In this document: positions 32,659 through 44,233 of the stretch, in pieces | Numbering within the stretch: position 1 is the first letter of the stretch | Layout of the letters: each line of letters begins with the position of its first letter | From: Capsicum annuum | Taxonomy: Eukaryota; Streptophyta; Magnoliopsida; Solanales; Solanaceae | NCBI RefSeq assembly: GCF_002878395.1 | Contig: NC_061114.1 | Span: 145,513,931-145,577,930, forward strand | Direction of reading: 5' to 3' | Length of the DNA stretch: 64,000 nt | Made by a program: the position numbers and the translations under genes | The notes under the pieces: generated by a model | Told to the model about the DNA's origin: nothing | What the model saw: the letters and a program-made list of their open reading frames with translations, nothing else | The model's database searches: none

Positions 32659-33654
32659 GATGTTTTGCCTCGAACTCATCACCAGTATGATTTAGTTTGG
32701 GTCAGTGTTGATAGGATGACAAAATTAGCTCATTTCCTTTTGGTTCATACCTCTTATTTTGCCGGGGATCATGCCAGACTCTACATCAAGGAGTTGTTCA
32801 GATGGTGCGGTATTTCGTTAATATAGTTTTTCAAACAGAGATACCCGATTATCCTTTTATTTCTGGAAAACATTCCAAAAGGGTTTTGGTACCCAAGTTC
32901 ATCTCAGTACAGCCTTTAATCCTCAGACAGATGGTCAAGCAAAAAGGACCATTCAGACGTTAGAAGATATGCTAAGGGAATGTGCAATTCATTTCAAGGT
33001 AAGTTAGGATTACCACTTACCTTTGATTGTGTTTGCATACAACAACAGCTATCATTCCAGTATTCAGATGGCTACTTTCGAAGCTCTCTATGGTAGGAGA
33101 TATAGATCTCCGATTGGTTGGTTTGAAGTTAGTAACGCCTCAGTCATAGGGCCTGACTTGATATTCAATTTGTTAGGGAAAGTCCAGTTCATCAGAGAAA
33201 GACTCCAGGCTGCTGAGAGCAAACAGAAGTCGTATGCTGATGTTCGTAGAAAAGATCTTGAGTTTGAGATTGGTGACAATGTCTACCTCAAGATCTCTCC
33301 CATGAATGGTGACCATGTCTACCTTAAGATCTCTCCTATGAATGGAGTGAAAAGATTTTCCAAGAAGGGAAAACTATGTCCCCGATAAGTTTGTCTCTTC
33401 AATATTCTCAATTGTTTTGGCAAGGTAGCTTATGAGCTCGAATTGCCTTCAAATCTAACCTCAGTTCATCCAGTTTTTGATGTCTCTTTGCTCAAGAAGT
33501 GCATAGGTTACCCATTAGTCAGTCCCTCTTCAGAGCATCGATGTTCAGAACTACCTCTTTTATGAATAGATTCAGTCGAAATCCTAGACAATCATACTCA
33601 TAGATTTAGGAACAAAGAAGTCCCTCTAGTTAAAGTTCTTTGGCGAAATCAGTC
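32659..33654 (+). pseudogene. M14: integrase fragment with internal duplication, cut by element B
   Basis: Open 32602-32826 across the fusion (IQNIDVLPRT, VSVDRMTKLAHFLLV; first Asp kept). The second-site region is frame-shifted. Open 33023-33388 through [16 protein letters not shown] and LEFEIGDN. A 36-bp in-frame direct duplication (33272-33307, 33308-33343) doubles the twelve residues around VYLKISPMN. The copy ends at GAAATCAGTC, where element B sequence starts; the last ~110 bp of coding sequence is gone. Confidence 0.85.
33272..33343 (+). repeat. 36-bp in-frame tandem duplication in M14
   Basis: GGTGACAATGTCTACCTCAA at 33272 and GGTGACCATGTCTACCTTAA at 33308 start two 36-bp copies with only a few differences. 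The duplication is unique to this monomer. Confidence 0.9.
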
Positions 33655-33962
33655 TACCAAGCTCTTACATATTACATAATGGTTCTTTTATAGTTTTATG
33701 AGTAAGTTAGATGTACATTAAGGATTCAAATAACTCCCAGCTATCAGACGAATCAAAACATTCCTTACCAATTGAATTCTAAAGAAGGATATTGGTATAG
33801 TCAATTTTAAACGAGCATATTATACTTTGAATTTTTGAGCTCATGACCTATCAATAGATATATAATTTAATTAGCTTTTAAACAATACCAATTTTACCTA
33901 AATCCGATATCGGAGCAAAGAGTTATTTCTATTTTACTCCAACATGTTAGGCTGGAAACACT

Positions 33963-34270
33963 GTGACGACATTCATGGTAGCTTACCACATTTGTGATGC
34001 CCCATCACGAAGGTCGTTAGCCTTAGGCCAAAACCAACTCCTAAGTGGCGATATTCATGGTATCTTACCATATTTTTGATTCCACGTCACAAAGGTCCTC
34101 AGCCTTAGGCAGAATCCAGCTTCTGTGTGACGATACTTTTGATGGCTTACCACATTTTTGATGCCATGTCACAAATGTCATCAGCCTTAGGCAGAATCAA
34201 GCTTCTGTGTGAAGATATTTTTGATGGCTTACCACATTTTTGGTGCCTTGTCGCAAATGTCGTCAGCTAT
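33963..34270. repeat. 82-bp tandem repeats in element B 5' LTR
   Basis: Units start at 33963, 34045, 34127 and 34209 (last partial), each beginning GTGACGATA-like and holding GGCTTACCACATTTTTGATGC and CAGCCTTAGGCAGAATC. Confidence 0.88.
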
Positions 34271-35218
34271 TATTTTCAGTAACAGGGAATTTATTTCATA
34301 AGGGTATTTTTGTCTTTTCCCTTCACTTTCCATGACTTATAACCCTAAAGAGGCATAATTTTTCCTATTTTTCTTCATTTAAGCATCTCAAAGACCCTCT
34401 CTTACACTCTCAACCATAAGATTTGGGTTTCCATCAAAATTATCTCTCAAAAGCAAGATTCAAGCCTTTTTCAAAGATAATCAAGTATTGAGTTTCCCAA
34501 TCCAAGAACTCTCCCGCAAATCATCAAGGTTTCATTTCTAAGTTATGCATAGTTTTCATCTATGGATCCAATCCATTCATACAGCTCAAGAACCATGTTT
34601 TAAATATTATTTTATAAAATTTTTATGGTGATGTGAGTATGTACAAGATGATGATTGTTGTTTAATTTTCAAGATGATATCTAAAGGTGTTTTCTTGGAA
34701 TATATATGGTTGTTAGTTGAAAAACATGAACTTTAGGTGGTTTGATATAATGCAAGTATGAAATCCACCGATTCTTTAAAGAATGCATTCAAGGTGTTTG
34801 ATAAAATTCCTAGGATTCTAGAAGTCAATATTCACATGATTCCATGATATCTAGATGAAAAGTCCGAGTTATTTATACATTCTAACATAAATTCCATGCT
34901 ATTTGTATGTTTTTATTGTTGTGGTATGAAGCATGTATGATAATAGAAATATGAATTATCTACACAAAATTTATCCATACTTTCACTGCCATGTTTCAAA
35001 TGTTGAATAAATACATGAAGTATCATATCCCATACTTATGATATTGTGAATTGTGGACTCCAATCTTGTAATCAAGTCATATCATGTGTGAGTCAGTTTT
35101 CTTCTATCGAGTTCTGGGGGTATTCATACCCAAAAAATATAGTTGTGTGCCAACATCCATGTCATGTTATCATGATACTTAGTCAATCCAATATCAACAG
35201 AATTTAGTCAGTCATGTG

Positions 35219-35420
35219 ACTCAGGAAAACTCAAAAATCTCAGCAGTCTCAATAGTTCAGTAATCTTAGTAGTTCAAAAATTTCAGTACTCGGTTAATCT
35301 CAGAAATCTCAGTATATAGTAACTTAGTAATCTCTATATGTTAGTACTCTCAGTAATCTCATGAACTCAGTACTCAGTATGATCATTAATCTCATGAACT
35401 CAGTTAGCTATCAGATATCA
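35219..35420. repeat. CTCAGTA-type short tandem repeats in element B LTR
   Basis: Irregular repetition of CTCAGTAATCTC, GTAGTTCAG and GAACTCAGTACTCAGT. The same tract is in the other LTR at about 41565-41770. Confidence 0.7.
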
Positions 35421-37032
35421 GTATTATTTCGTCAGCTATGGAACTCTTTAAACTAAAAATTAGTTCAGTTCAGTTAATCAGTACAGTTAGTTATTCATGT
35501 TCAGTCTCTTCAGATTGGAGTAGAAGTTAGCACTGAGTGAATCCAAGCATAGGAATATACCTACCAGTTTAGGGTGTGATTCTTAGCAGTCATCCTTGTG
35601 TTCCAGAACTACGTAGCCAGCGTAGGTTAAGATATCTTAGCCTGTCATATTAGGGTTGATGAGATGGCTTAACCTATCAGTTTAGGGTCCCACCATTCTC
35701 ACTTTGAGTACCTTCTAGATAATGGTCGCTCATAGCTTGTCCTTACCAGTGGTGCGATACTAACACCCTTCTAGTAAAGACAGAGATTGGACCCTCCCTA
35801 ACTTAGCTATATTTGCTTATTTGGGGCATGTTGGTTAGATTAATACATCCTACAGTTTCAGTTACTGATTCAGGACTGTCAAATAAAGTTAATTTAGTTC
35901 AGTAGTACAGATTCAGTATTGTTAGATACAGTCAATGCTTATCAATTGTAAATAGACTGAAAATCACCCATTAGCTAGGACTGATATCAACTCTGATTAA
36001 TTAGTATCAGAATCATTAGATTTTAAGATCACTCACTATATAGGACTACTCTCAGACTAAGTCAAATCATCCTTATTATCAGTATAATCATGACCACCCA
36101 CTAGAAAGGATTGATCTAAGATTGAGTTACTCCGAGTAGAATAGAACTCAGATAGTTCCATCAAAACTTAGACTATCAGATACAGTCGCTCATTATCTGT
36201 TACATCGGTTAGGCCAATCATCATAGTTATATCAGTTATATTAGTTTTCTGAACTCATGTAGCAGTCAAATCAGTTATCAAAATTCATGATATCAATATT
36301 TCGTTTCAGGACTGTCAGAAATAGTTAACCAAAATAGTTTTTTATAATTTGAACTGTCAGAAATAGCCGTTCATCTATTCAGTATCTCAGTATCAGTACA
36401 CTCATGTTGTCAGTAGTTAGTATCTCCATGAGTTCAGTTACAGTTATGTATGCATGTATGTATTCTTACGTTCATATTAGTCAGCAATATTCATGCATAC
36501 AACCCTTCGCATTTATCCTACCTTACTCATATACTCAATGCATTCAGACATACTGATGCATTTTTACTATGGTGCTTTCTCTCATGTTACACCATAGGTT
36601 CAAAGGCACGAGCTCTAGATCAGTAGTAGAATTCTAGTGTTCAGAGTTTGTAGTGACTCCTTCTCATTCAAGGATGATATAATTATTACTATATTTACTA
36701 TTTAGTTGCTAGATGGAGTTAGTTGGAGACAAGTTCCTCCAACTCCTTATTCAGCTCAGTTAGAGGCTTTCAAACTAGATGTCAGATTAGATATTCAGAT
36801 CTTATTATTAACGGTATTTATGACTTATTTTGGTATTGTTATACCTTTTTCAAATATTTTGTTATCAGATGTTTATTCAGTTCGAACCTTACGGCCTTTC
36901 ATGTTCATGTTTCCATATTTTTTGATATATTATGCAGTATACAGGTACAAATATCAGTCATGGGTTAGCTTATGGTCCTTTGGGGTCATGAGCACCGTGT
37001 ATCATTCTGGTTATGAAAATCGAGGTGTTATA

Positions 37033-39933
37033 AACCTTGTATCCGAGCATAAAGTTCAATAGAGTCCTAGGAAGTCTGAAAGCCGCATCTAGTAGAGTCT
37101 TGTACATTTGTGTGTTGTGCACCACACTTGTGTGTAGGAGGCTATGAGATGTTTTAGGAATAGTTTCTTTTTTTTCATGTCTCAAATCATACTATTACAA
37201 GGTTTTCTAGGGAACCCATGCAGATTCACATCATGCTCCCCTCATGTCAACTTTACCTTTTTTTTAAGGTAATAGAAATAATAAAGCTCAAGTCCTAAAG
37301 ATAGGGCTTTCTTATACTGCATCCCATCAGTTAAGTTATGTTCTAAAGATGTACAGATATCATTCGTGATCATGAGAACTTGTTCTCGAACCCAGATTTA
37401 GATATGCCATCAGATCCAATCCCTTCTAAGAATCTTATAATCGAATGAGACCCAGAGTTAGAAGCATGAACCCAGGAGTTTACTAGTATTAGAGTTGGGA
37501 TGAAGATATCCAGATTGAACAAACTATGTATTCATGGGGATAGATGTGCCAGAATGAATCAGTAGGCTTGAACAGTCTGAGTTAGAAATTTAAGTTTATT
37601 GACTTAAAGTTAAGCATGAAGGTTTGAATGTGATATTAGTAGTATGTAAGGGAAATAGGGGTAGACGATGTGTTTAGTAACACAAGTATGTTCTAGTCAG
37701 AGTGTAAACAAGTGATGATGATTGCAGTTTAGTTCAGAGGTTAATTTAGTGTTCATATACTTATAATTATGGCTTAAAGCCAAGGGGGAGATGGTAGATC
37801 AAGTACCCAAGTTAGTCTCTCAGATTTTAATAGTAGTGCCAGTATGTACGAAAAAGTAGTTAGGGAAGATGATTCCCGACCCATCGATATCTAGTGTAAA
37901 GCTTCGTACTTCAGTCAGCATAATGCCTATGCTGCTTCATGTCTCAAATTCCATGAATTCAACTTATGTTCACACGCATTCCATAGAATCATGTATGCTT
38001 TCAGTTCCCAGTATAGGAAGTTTAGTTCTAGATCACTCAGTGTTACAAATCATGTTCCATGAACTCAGAAATTCCAGACTCAGGTCACGCAGATCATGAC
38101 TCATGTACACGTATCATGCTCCCCAGTATACTCAGTTTCCAAGACTCATACTACGCCCTGACTGATTATATAAATTCAGAGTATATCATGTATATACTTA
38201 GTTCATACCTTTTTGGTAAATCCATGTTGTTGATATTTTATTCCTTAGGTTTCAGTCATGTGTCAAGTTCAGTAATTATCCATTCATGTTTTAGGTTTTC
38301 CTGATTTAATCCTTCATGAAATCTCTTTATGAGAATAGTTTAGTGTTGATAAATTACTTAGATGGGAGAGAGTTAATATTTCATGTTAAGAGCAGATTAT
38401 TGCATGCATATTTTATACGAGGGTGTAGATATAAAGATAGGCTTGAATATCCTGTTAGTATGAAAGCAAAGGGCTAGAAAAAGGTAATATTTAGAAATTT
38501 GGAAAGTTTAGAGTGTGAATGTATATTCAAACCCTTGACTTATGTCATCCTTCATTGTGTAAATATCACAACCCAGTTTCTATCTCACTTACAGTTCAGT
38601 AGTCAGTAATTAGTGTTCAGTCTCAGAATTAAGCACTTCAGTATCAGTTTAAACATCAGTTTTAGATTCAGTTATCAAGACCCAGCATTTAGATCCAGTA
38701 TGGATCCCCGTTACAGTCTTAAGTTATAGTGTCAGCTTTAGGTCAGTATTTAGCTCAGAAATTTAGTTCACTTTTAGAGTTGCTTGACCATAGCGTACAA
38801 TTATCAACTACTCAGTTATAGGTATTTTAATACCTCAGCCTATGGAATGTCTCCAAATTATGCAATACGTTTGGTCTTGCATTTTAAAAAAATGTAGCTT
38901 TCATAAAATCTATGATCAGTTACCTCATGTTGCCCAGTCAGTCCCTTATCATATGCATAATACTTTATAGCCTCAGTCCAGCTACTCAGATTAAGTGTAA
39001 TTCAGCCTTGCATACCTAGCGTTCAGTTACCAGTTACTCAGTTAATCAGGTAAGTCAGTATGTCTATGAATTCGTGCATCATGCTTCAGTTCTAGATCTC
39101 AGATAATCAATCACGATTTCGTACCTAGGTTTCTTATGACTCACCTCAACTTCCTTAATATCTCAGCAAGGTCAGTCCAGCATCCTTCAAGAGACATGGT
39201 GTCCCAAGGGGGAGATACATTATAGCCCCCAAACTGCCATGATTTAAATATTCATTTTCTTTGATGAATCTATCTTGGTGGAAGTGTTACTTTTGAGCCA
39301 ACCCTCTAGCCTCAAAACTAAGTCGTCAGCTATGTACTCAATGTCTCAGCTTAATTTATGAATCAAGTTCCAAATTCAATTATGTTATTATGTTTCTGCT
39401 CATGCATATTGAGTAATCAACCTTAGAATCATTAGTATTTTTAGTTCATAGTAGCATTCTTCTTTGAGCTTACTCATTCTCATGTTCAAATTTCAGTACA
39501 AACATGGTATTTAGTTCCATGCTCAGTTTTTAGTTCAAACATGGTATCTTTAACATTACATGTTCAGTCACATATTCGTAAGTCAGTTAAGTCATGTATT
39601 CACGCATCAGATATGCGTGGTCAGCTTATTAGTACTTTTAGTCAGGCATTTACGTATCATGTCAGTCATGTAAGCATGCATTAGATATGCATGGATTCAA
39701 CTTATCAGTAAGCATCAGATATGCATTCTCTGTTTGAGAAACTCAGTTTATCGGAACACTAAGTCCTACATTCATAAATCAGCTACCCATGCATCAGATA
39801 GGCATCTACAGTATAACATACTCAGTTTTCAGTCATGTCAGCCATGAAATCATGATCAGTCATTCATGCCATATATTCATCATTTTATCTTTTCTCCCCA
39901 CTCAAGCAGTCATCATTCGAGGATAAATATTTC
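37033..39933 (+). other. Element B internal region, no coding domain recognised
   Basis: The 5' part (to about 37260: GAGTCCTAGGAAGTCTGAAA, GCACCACACTTG) resembles the 5' leader of Tekay-like elements as I remember it. No gag, protease, reverse transcriptase or integrase motif is seen in any frame. Two extra polypurine-like motifs occur, CAAGGGGGAGAT (37781) and CCAAGGGGGAGAT (39204), the second followed by CATTATAGCCCCC, which looks like another LTR edge. From about 39540 the sequence is homologous to the array's 3' UTR. Confidence 0.65.
37037..37050 (+). other. Element B primer binding site (initiator tRNA-Met type)
   Basis: TTGTATCCGAGCAT, matching TGGTATCAGAGCA with two mismatches over the first 13 bases, four bases after the LTR end. 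Confidence 0.7.
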
Positions 39934-39947
39934 AAAGGGGGAGATAT
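39934..39947 (+). other. Element B polypurine tract
   Basis: AAAGGGGGAGATAT immediately before the 3' LTR start TGTAATACCCC (39948). The array has the same tract but with CG at the LTR edge. Confidence 0.85.
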
Positions 39948-42352
39948 TGTAATACCCCAAAAAATCCCAATCAATATTACAGCCATGTACCAAGATCATG
40001 CATAGTACATCATGGTTATTTTATAGTTTTATATGTAAGTTAGATGTATATTAAGGCTTCAAATAACTCCCAGGTATCAAGCGAATCAAAACATTCCTTA
40101 CTAATTGAATTCTTGAGAAGGATATTTGTAAAGTCAATTTCAAATGAGTCTATCTCTCATTATACTTTGAATTTTTGAGCTCATGACCTATCAACAGATA
40201 GAGAATTGAATTAGCTTTTCAATGATACCAATTTTTCCTAAATCTGAAATCAGACCAAAGAGTTATTCCTATTTTACTCCAGCATGTCAATCTGAAAATA
40301 GTGTGATGACATTCGTTGTAGCTTACCACATTTGTGACGCCCTATCACGAAGGTCATTAGCCTTAGGAAGAAACTAGCTCCTAAGTGATGACATTCATGG
40401 TAGCTTGCCATACTTTTGACGCCATGTCACAAAGCTCATCAGCCTTAGGCCGAATCCAGCTTCTGTGTGACGATATTTTTGACAACTTACCACATTTTTG
40501 ATGCCATGCCAAAAATGTCATCAGCCTTAGGCAGAATCCATCTTTTGTGTGATGACATTTTTGATGGCTTACCATATTTTTGATGCCTTGTCACAAATAT
40601 TGTTAGCTATTATTTTCAGCAACTGGGAATTTATTTCATAAGGGTATTTTTGTCTTTTCTCTTCACTTCCCATTACTTATAACCCTAAAGAGGCATAATT
40701 TATCCCATTTTTCTTCAGTTAAGCATCTCAAAAACCCTCTATTATGCTCTCAACCACAGGATCAGGATTTTCATCAAACTCATCTCTCAAAAGCAAGATT
40801 CAAGTCTTTTTCCAAGATAATCAAGAATTAAGTTTCCAAATCCAAGAACTCTCAAGCAAATCATCAAGGTTTCCTTTCTAAGGTATCTGTAGTGTTCATT
40901 TATTGATCCAATCCGTTCATAGAACTCAAGAACCATGTTTTAAATATTATTTTGTAAACTTTTTATGGTGATATGAGTATGTACATGTTGATGGCTGTTG
41001 TTTAAGTTTCAAGATGATATCAAAAGGTGTTTCCATGGAATATATATGGTTGTTAGTTGAAAAACATGAACTTTTGGTGGTTTGATATAATGCAATTATG
41101 AAATCAACCTATGCCTAAAAGAATGCATGCAAGGTGTTTGATAAAATGCCTAGTATGCTAGAAGTTCATATTCACATGATTCCATGATATCTAGATGACA
41201 AGTCCATGTTAGTTATACATTACAATATAAATTCCATGCTATTTATGTGTTGTTATTGTTGTGGTATGAAGCATGTACGATAATGGAGATATGAATTATG
41301 TACACGAAATTTATCCATGCTTTCCATACCATGTTTCAGATGCTTAGCAATTACATGAAGTATAATATCCCCTACTTATGATATTGTGAATTATGGACTC
41401 CAATCTTGTGATCAAGTTATGTCATGTGTGAGTCAGTTTCCTTCTATCGAGTCCTAGGGTATTCATACCTAAAAAATATAGCCGTGTTACTAGATCCATG
41501 TCATGTTATCAAGATACCAAGTCATGCCAAGATCTATAGAATTTAGTCCGTCTTATGACTCCGGAAAACTCAGAAATCTCAGTAGTCTCAGTAGTTCAGT
41601 AATCTCAGTAGTTCAGAAATCTCAGTACTCGGTTAATCTCAGAAATCTTAGTACCCAGTAACTTAGTAATATCTAAAATTCTGTACTCTCAGTAATCTCA
41701 TGAACTCAGTACTCTGTAAGATCAGTAATCCCATAAACTCAGTTAGCTATCAGATATCAGTATTATTCCGTCAGCTATAAAAATTAGCAAACTCAAAATT
41801 AGTTCAGTTCAGTTAATCAGTACAGTCAACTATTCTTGTTCAGTCTATTCAGATGGGAGCAGAAGTTAGTAACGAGTGAACCCAAGGATAGGAACATACC
41901 TACCAGGTTAGGGTGTGATTCTTAGCAGTCATCCTTCTATTCCAGAACTACGTAGCCAGCGTAGGTTGAGCAATCTTAGCCTATCAGATTAGGGTTGATG
42001 AGGTGTCTTAACCTGTCAGTTTAGAGTCCTACCATTCTCACCTAAAGTACCTTCTAGATAAGGGTCACTCATAGCTTGACCTTACCAGTGGCGAGATATT
42101 GACACCCTTATAGTTGGGGCAGAGATTGGACCCCAACTTAGCTATATTCTCTTAATTAGGGAATCTCGGTTAGATGAATACATCTCACAGTTTTAATTAT
42201 AGATTCAGGACTGTCAGATACAGTCAATTTAGTTCAGTTGTGCAGATTCTATACTGTTAGATAAAGTCAATGCTTATCAATTATAAATAGACTTCATGAC
42301 CACCCATTAGCTAAAATTGATCTCAACTCTGATTAATCAGTATCAGAATAAT
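39948..42352 (+). repeat. Element B 3' LTR (truncated)
   Basis: Starts TGTAATACCCCAAAAAATCC and follows the 5' LTR closely until TATCAGAAT near 42349 (equivalent to about 36013), then switches to array 3' UTR (TTACCATGATAG). About 1.0 kb of its 3' end is missing. 82-bp repeats at 40303-40610. TATA-like TTATAA at 40677-40682. Confidence 0.83.
40303..40610. repeat. 82-bp tandem repeats in element B 3' LTR
   Basis: Same family as 33963-34270 (GTGATGACATTC..., CAGCCTTAGGCAGAATCC). Individual units align in order with those of the 5' LTR, so the repeat expansion predates this insertion. Confidence 0.85.
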
Positions 42353-43170
42353 TATTACCATGATAGTTATGGTATCAAGTACCGCCGCATATTCAATCCT
42401 TCTTTCATGTATCAAATTAATTGTATAGTTAGGCATCAGACATGGATTCTCATTGTGAGAAAACTTAGTTCTTCAAAACATTCAATTATGCATTTAAGAA
42501 ATTACTCACACATGCATCAGATATATATGTTCAGTAATTTATGTTCATCTTCTCAGTCACGTCCGTCATGTGATCATGTTCTAGTTATTCATGTTTAGCT
42601 CATTGTTTTCCTCTCAATCAGTCTCATTCGAGGACGAATGTTCTCAAGGGGGAGATACCGTAATACCCGTGCTTTTTCTTAGCTTAAAAATTATCTCAAG
42701 GATGTTAGAACTTTCTTTAAAATAAGAATTCATTCTTATACTCATGGTATTTCCATAATTTTCTACTCCTATCATGTGGGAAATTTAATAACCTTTCCAT
42801 CAATAGATAAGTCACCCAAATTCGACACCCGAGCAAAGAGTTAGGTCCTTTTTAGTAAGACAGTCTCGGACCTGAGCCTTAAGCGCGTCGCGGAGATAGC
42901 TCAAATGGAAATGGCAAATTTCCAGTGTTTCTATATGATACTAGCGTGTCACACCAAACTTCTAGGTTGTAGACAAGGTGGTAATGCATAGCTTCGCGTC
43001 GCTCCGCCATAAAATTTCTCATTTGTCAATTTCCAGTGACTTGGCGTGAAAGGGCCCAATTTGGGAAATTTTACTAAGACTTAAATTATGTGTCCAGGGT
43101 TAAAAAGGGTTAATTTTACCCTATATAAGCTTCCAAACCCGGGATTTAGCTGTTATTCATCCAAAATACT
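42353..43170 (+). repeat. U15: 3' UTR remainder, PPT and truncated LTR before M15
   Basis: The 3' UTR resumes at TTACCATGATAGTTATGG after element B. Polypurine tract CAAGGGGGAGAT about 42645-42656, LTR edge CGTAATACCCG at 42659, TATATAAG 43122-43129. Confidence 0.82.
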
Positions 43171-44233
43171 GATGTTTTGCCTCGAAATCATCATTAATAT
43201 GATTAGTTTGGGCCATTGTAGGTAGGATGACCAAATCAGCTAATTTCCTTCCGGTTCATACCTATTATTTAGCTAAGGATTACGCTAGACTCTACATCAA
43301 AGAGTTAGTCAGATTACACGGTGTTCCGTCATGTATTTTTTCAAAAAGAGGTACCCGGTTCACCTTATATTTCTGGAAAGCATTCCAAAAGAGTTTTGGT
43401 ATCCAAATTTATCTAAATAAAACCTTTCATCATCACACAGACAGTAAAGTAGAAAGGACTGCTCAGACGTTAGAAAATATGCTAAAGGCATGTGTAATTG
43501 ATTTCAAGGGAAGTTGGGAAGACCACCTGCCTTTAATTAAGTTGCATACAACTACAACTATCATTTTAATATTCACATGGCTCCTTTCGAAGATCTCTAT
43601 GGTGGGAGATGTAGATCTCCGATTGGTTGGTTCAAAGTTATTGAGGCCTCATTCATGGGGCCTGACTTGGTATTTGACCCCTTAGGGAAAGACCAGTTGA
43701 TCAAAGAAAGACTATGGGCTGCTGAGAGCCGATAGAAGTCTTATATAGATGTTTAAAGAAAAGATCTCGAGTTTGAGATTGGTGAACATGGATACCTCAA
43801 GATCTCTCCTATGAAGGGAGTGAATAGATTCGACAAGAAAGGAAAACTCAGTCCCTAATATGTTGGTCTCTTCAAGATTCTCAGTCGTTTTGGCAATGTA
43901 GCTTATGATCTCCAATTGCCTTCAAATCACGCCTCAATTCATGCAGTATTTCATGTATCTTTGATCAAGAAGTGCATAGATTACACATCATTCGTAGTCC
44001 CTATTCAGAGCATCTATGTTCAGAACAACCTCTCTTATAAATAGATTCCAGTCCAAATCCTAGACTATCATACTCATAGATTGAGGAACAAAAATGTCCC
44101 CCTGGTTAAAGTTATTTTGAGAAATTAGTCTGTCGAGGGAGCTACTTGGGATGCAGAAATAGATATGTGTAGCAAGTACCCTCACCTTTTCCTTACCAAC
44201 TTAGACCAATCTCAAGGTAATAGTTCTTATTAA
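43171..44233 (+). pseudogene. M15: broken integrase/chromodomain fragment
   Basis: TAA in CATCATTAATATG and a lost base (GATTAGTTTGGG) destroy the 5' frame and the first-Asp segment (reads ATTGTAGGTAGG, Gly). Open 43227-43685: MTKSANFLPV, SKRGTRFTLYFWK (Lys at the second site), KVERTAQT (Glu kept), DFKGSW. A further frameshift at GTTGCATACAACTAC ends useful coding. GPY/F-like region near 43840; natural stop 44231-44233. Confidence 0.85.

Larger units (their letters stand above)
33655..37032 (+). repeat. Element B 5' LTR (first ~40 bp missing)
   Basis: Aligns with 39988 onward from TACCAAG. It contains the 82-bp repeats (33963-34270) and a CTCAGTAATCTCAGTAGTTCAG-like low-complexity tract (about 35219-35420). 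The end TTATA at 37028-37032 corresponds to the TTACA expected at this family's LTR end, just before the primer site. Complete length would be about 3.4 kb. Confidence 0.83.
33655..42352 (+). mobile_element. Element B: non-coding LTR element related to the array's parent
   Basis: Two direct LTR copies (33655-37032, missing its first ~40 bp; 39948-42352, missing its last ~1 kb) flank 2.9 kb without recognisable protein domains. Primer site of initiator-Met type at 37037 and polypurine tract AAAGGGGGAGA at 39934 give the + orientation. Its LTR start TGTAATACCCC, parts of U3 (CCAAAGAGTTATTCCTATTTTA against CGAAGAGTTAGGTCCTTTTTA) and the ATGCAT-rich 3' UTR (39540-39930) are homologous to the array, so both come from one lineage, probably Tekay/Del-like. 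Host monomer sequence on the two sides does not abut (~190 bp missing), so the outer ends were lost by rearrangement and no target duplication remains. Confidence 0.85.

Noticed and set aside
33963..34270. CRISPR-like array
   Set aside because: Units are tandem 82-bp repeats without distinct spacers, duplicated in both LTRs of a plant retroelement.
36706..37062. 118-codon + strand frame as a coding gene
   Set aside because: It lies at the end of element B's 5' LTR and runs through the LTR/primer-site boundary. No domain is recognised and the matching LTR is truncated.
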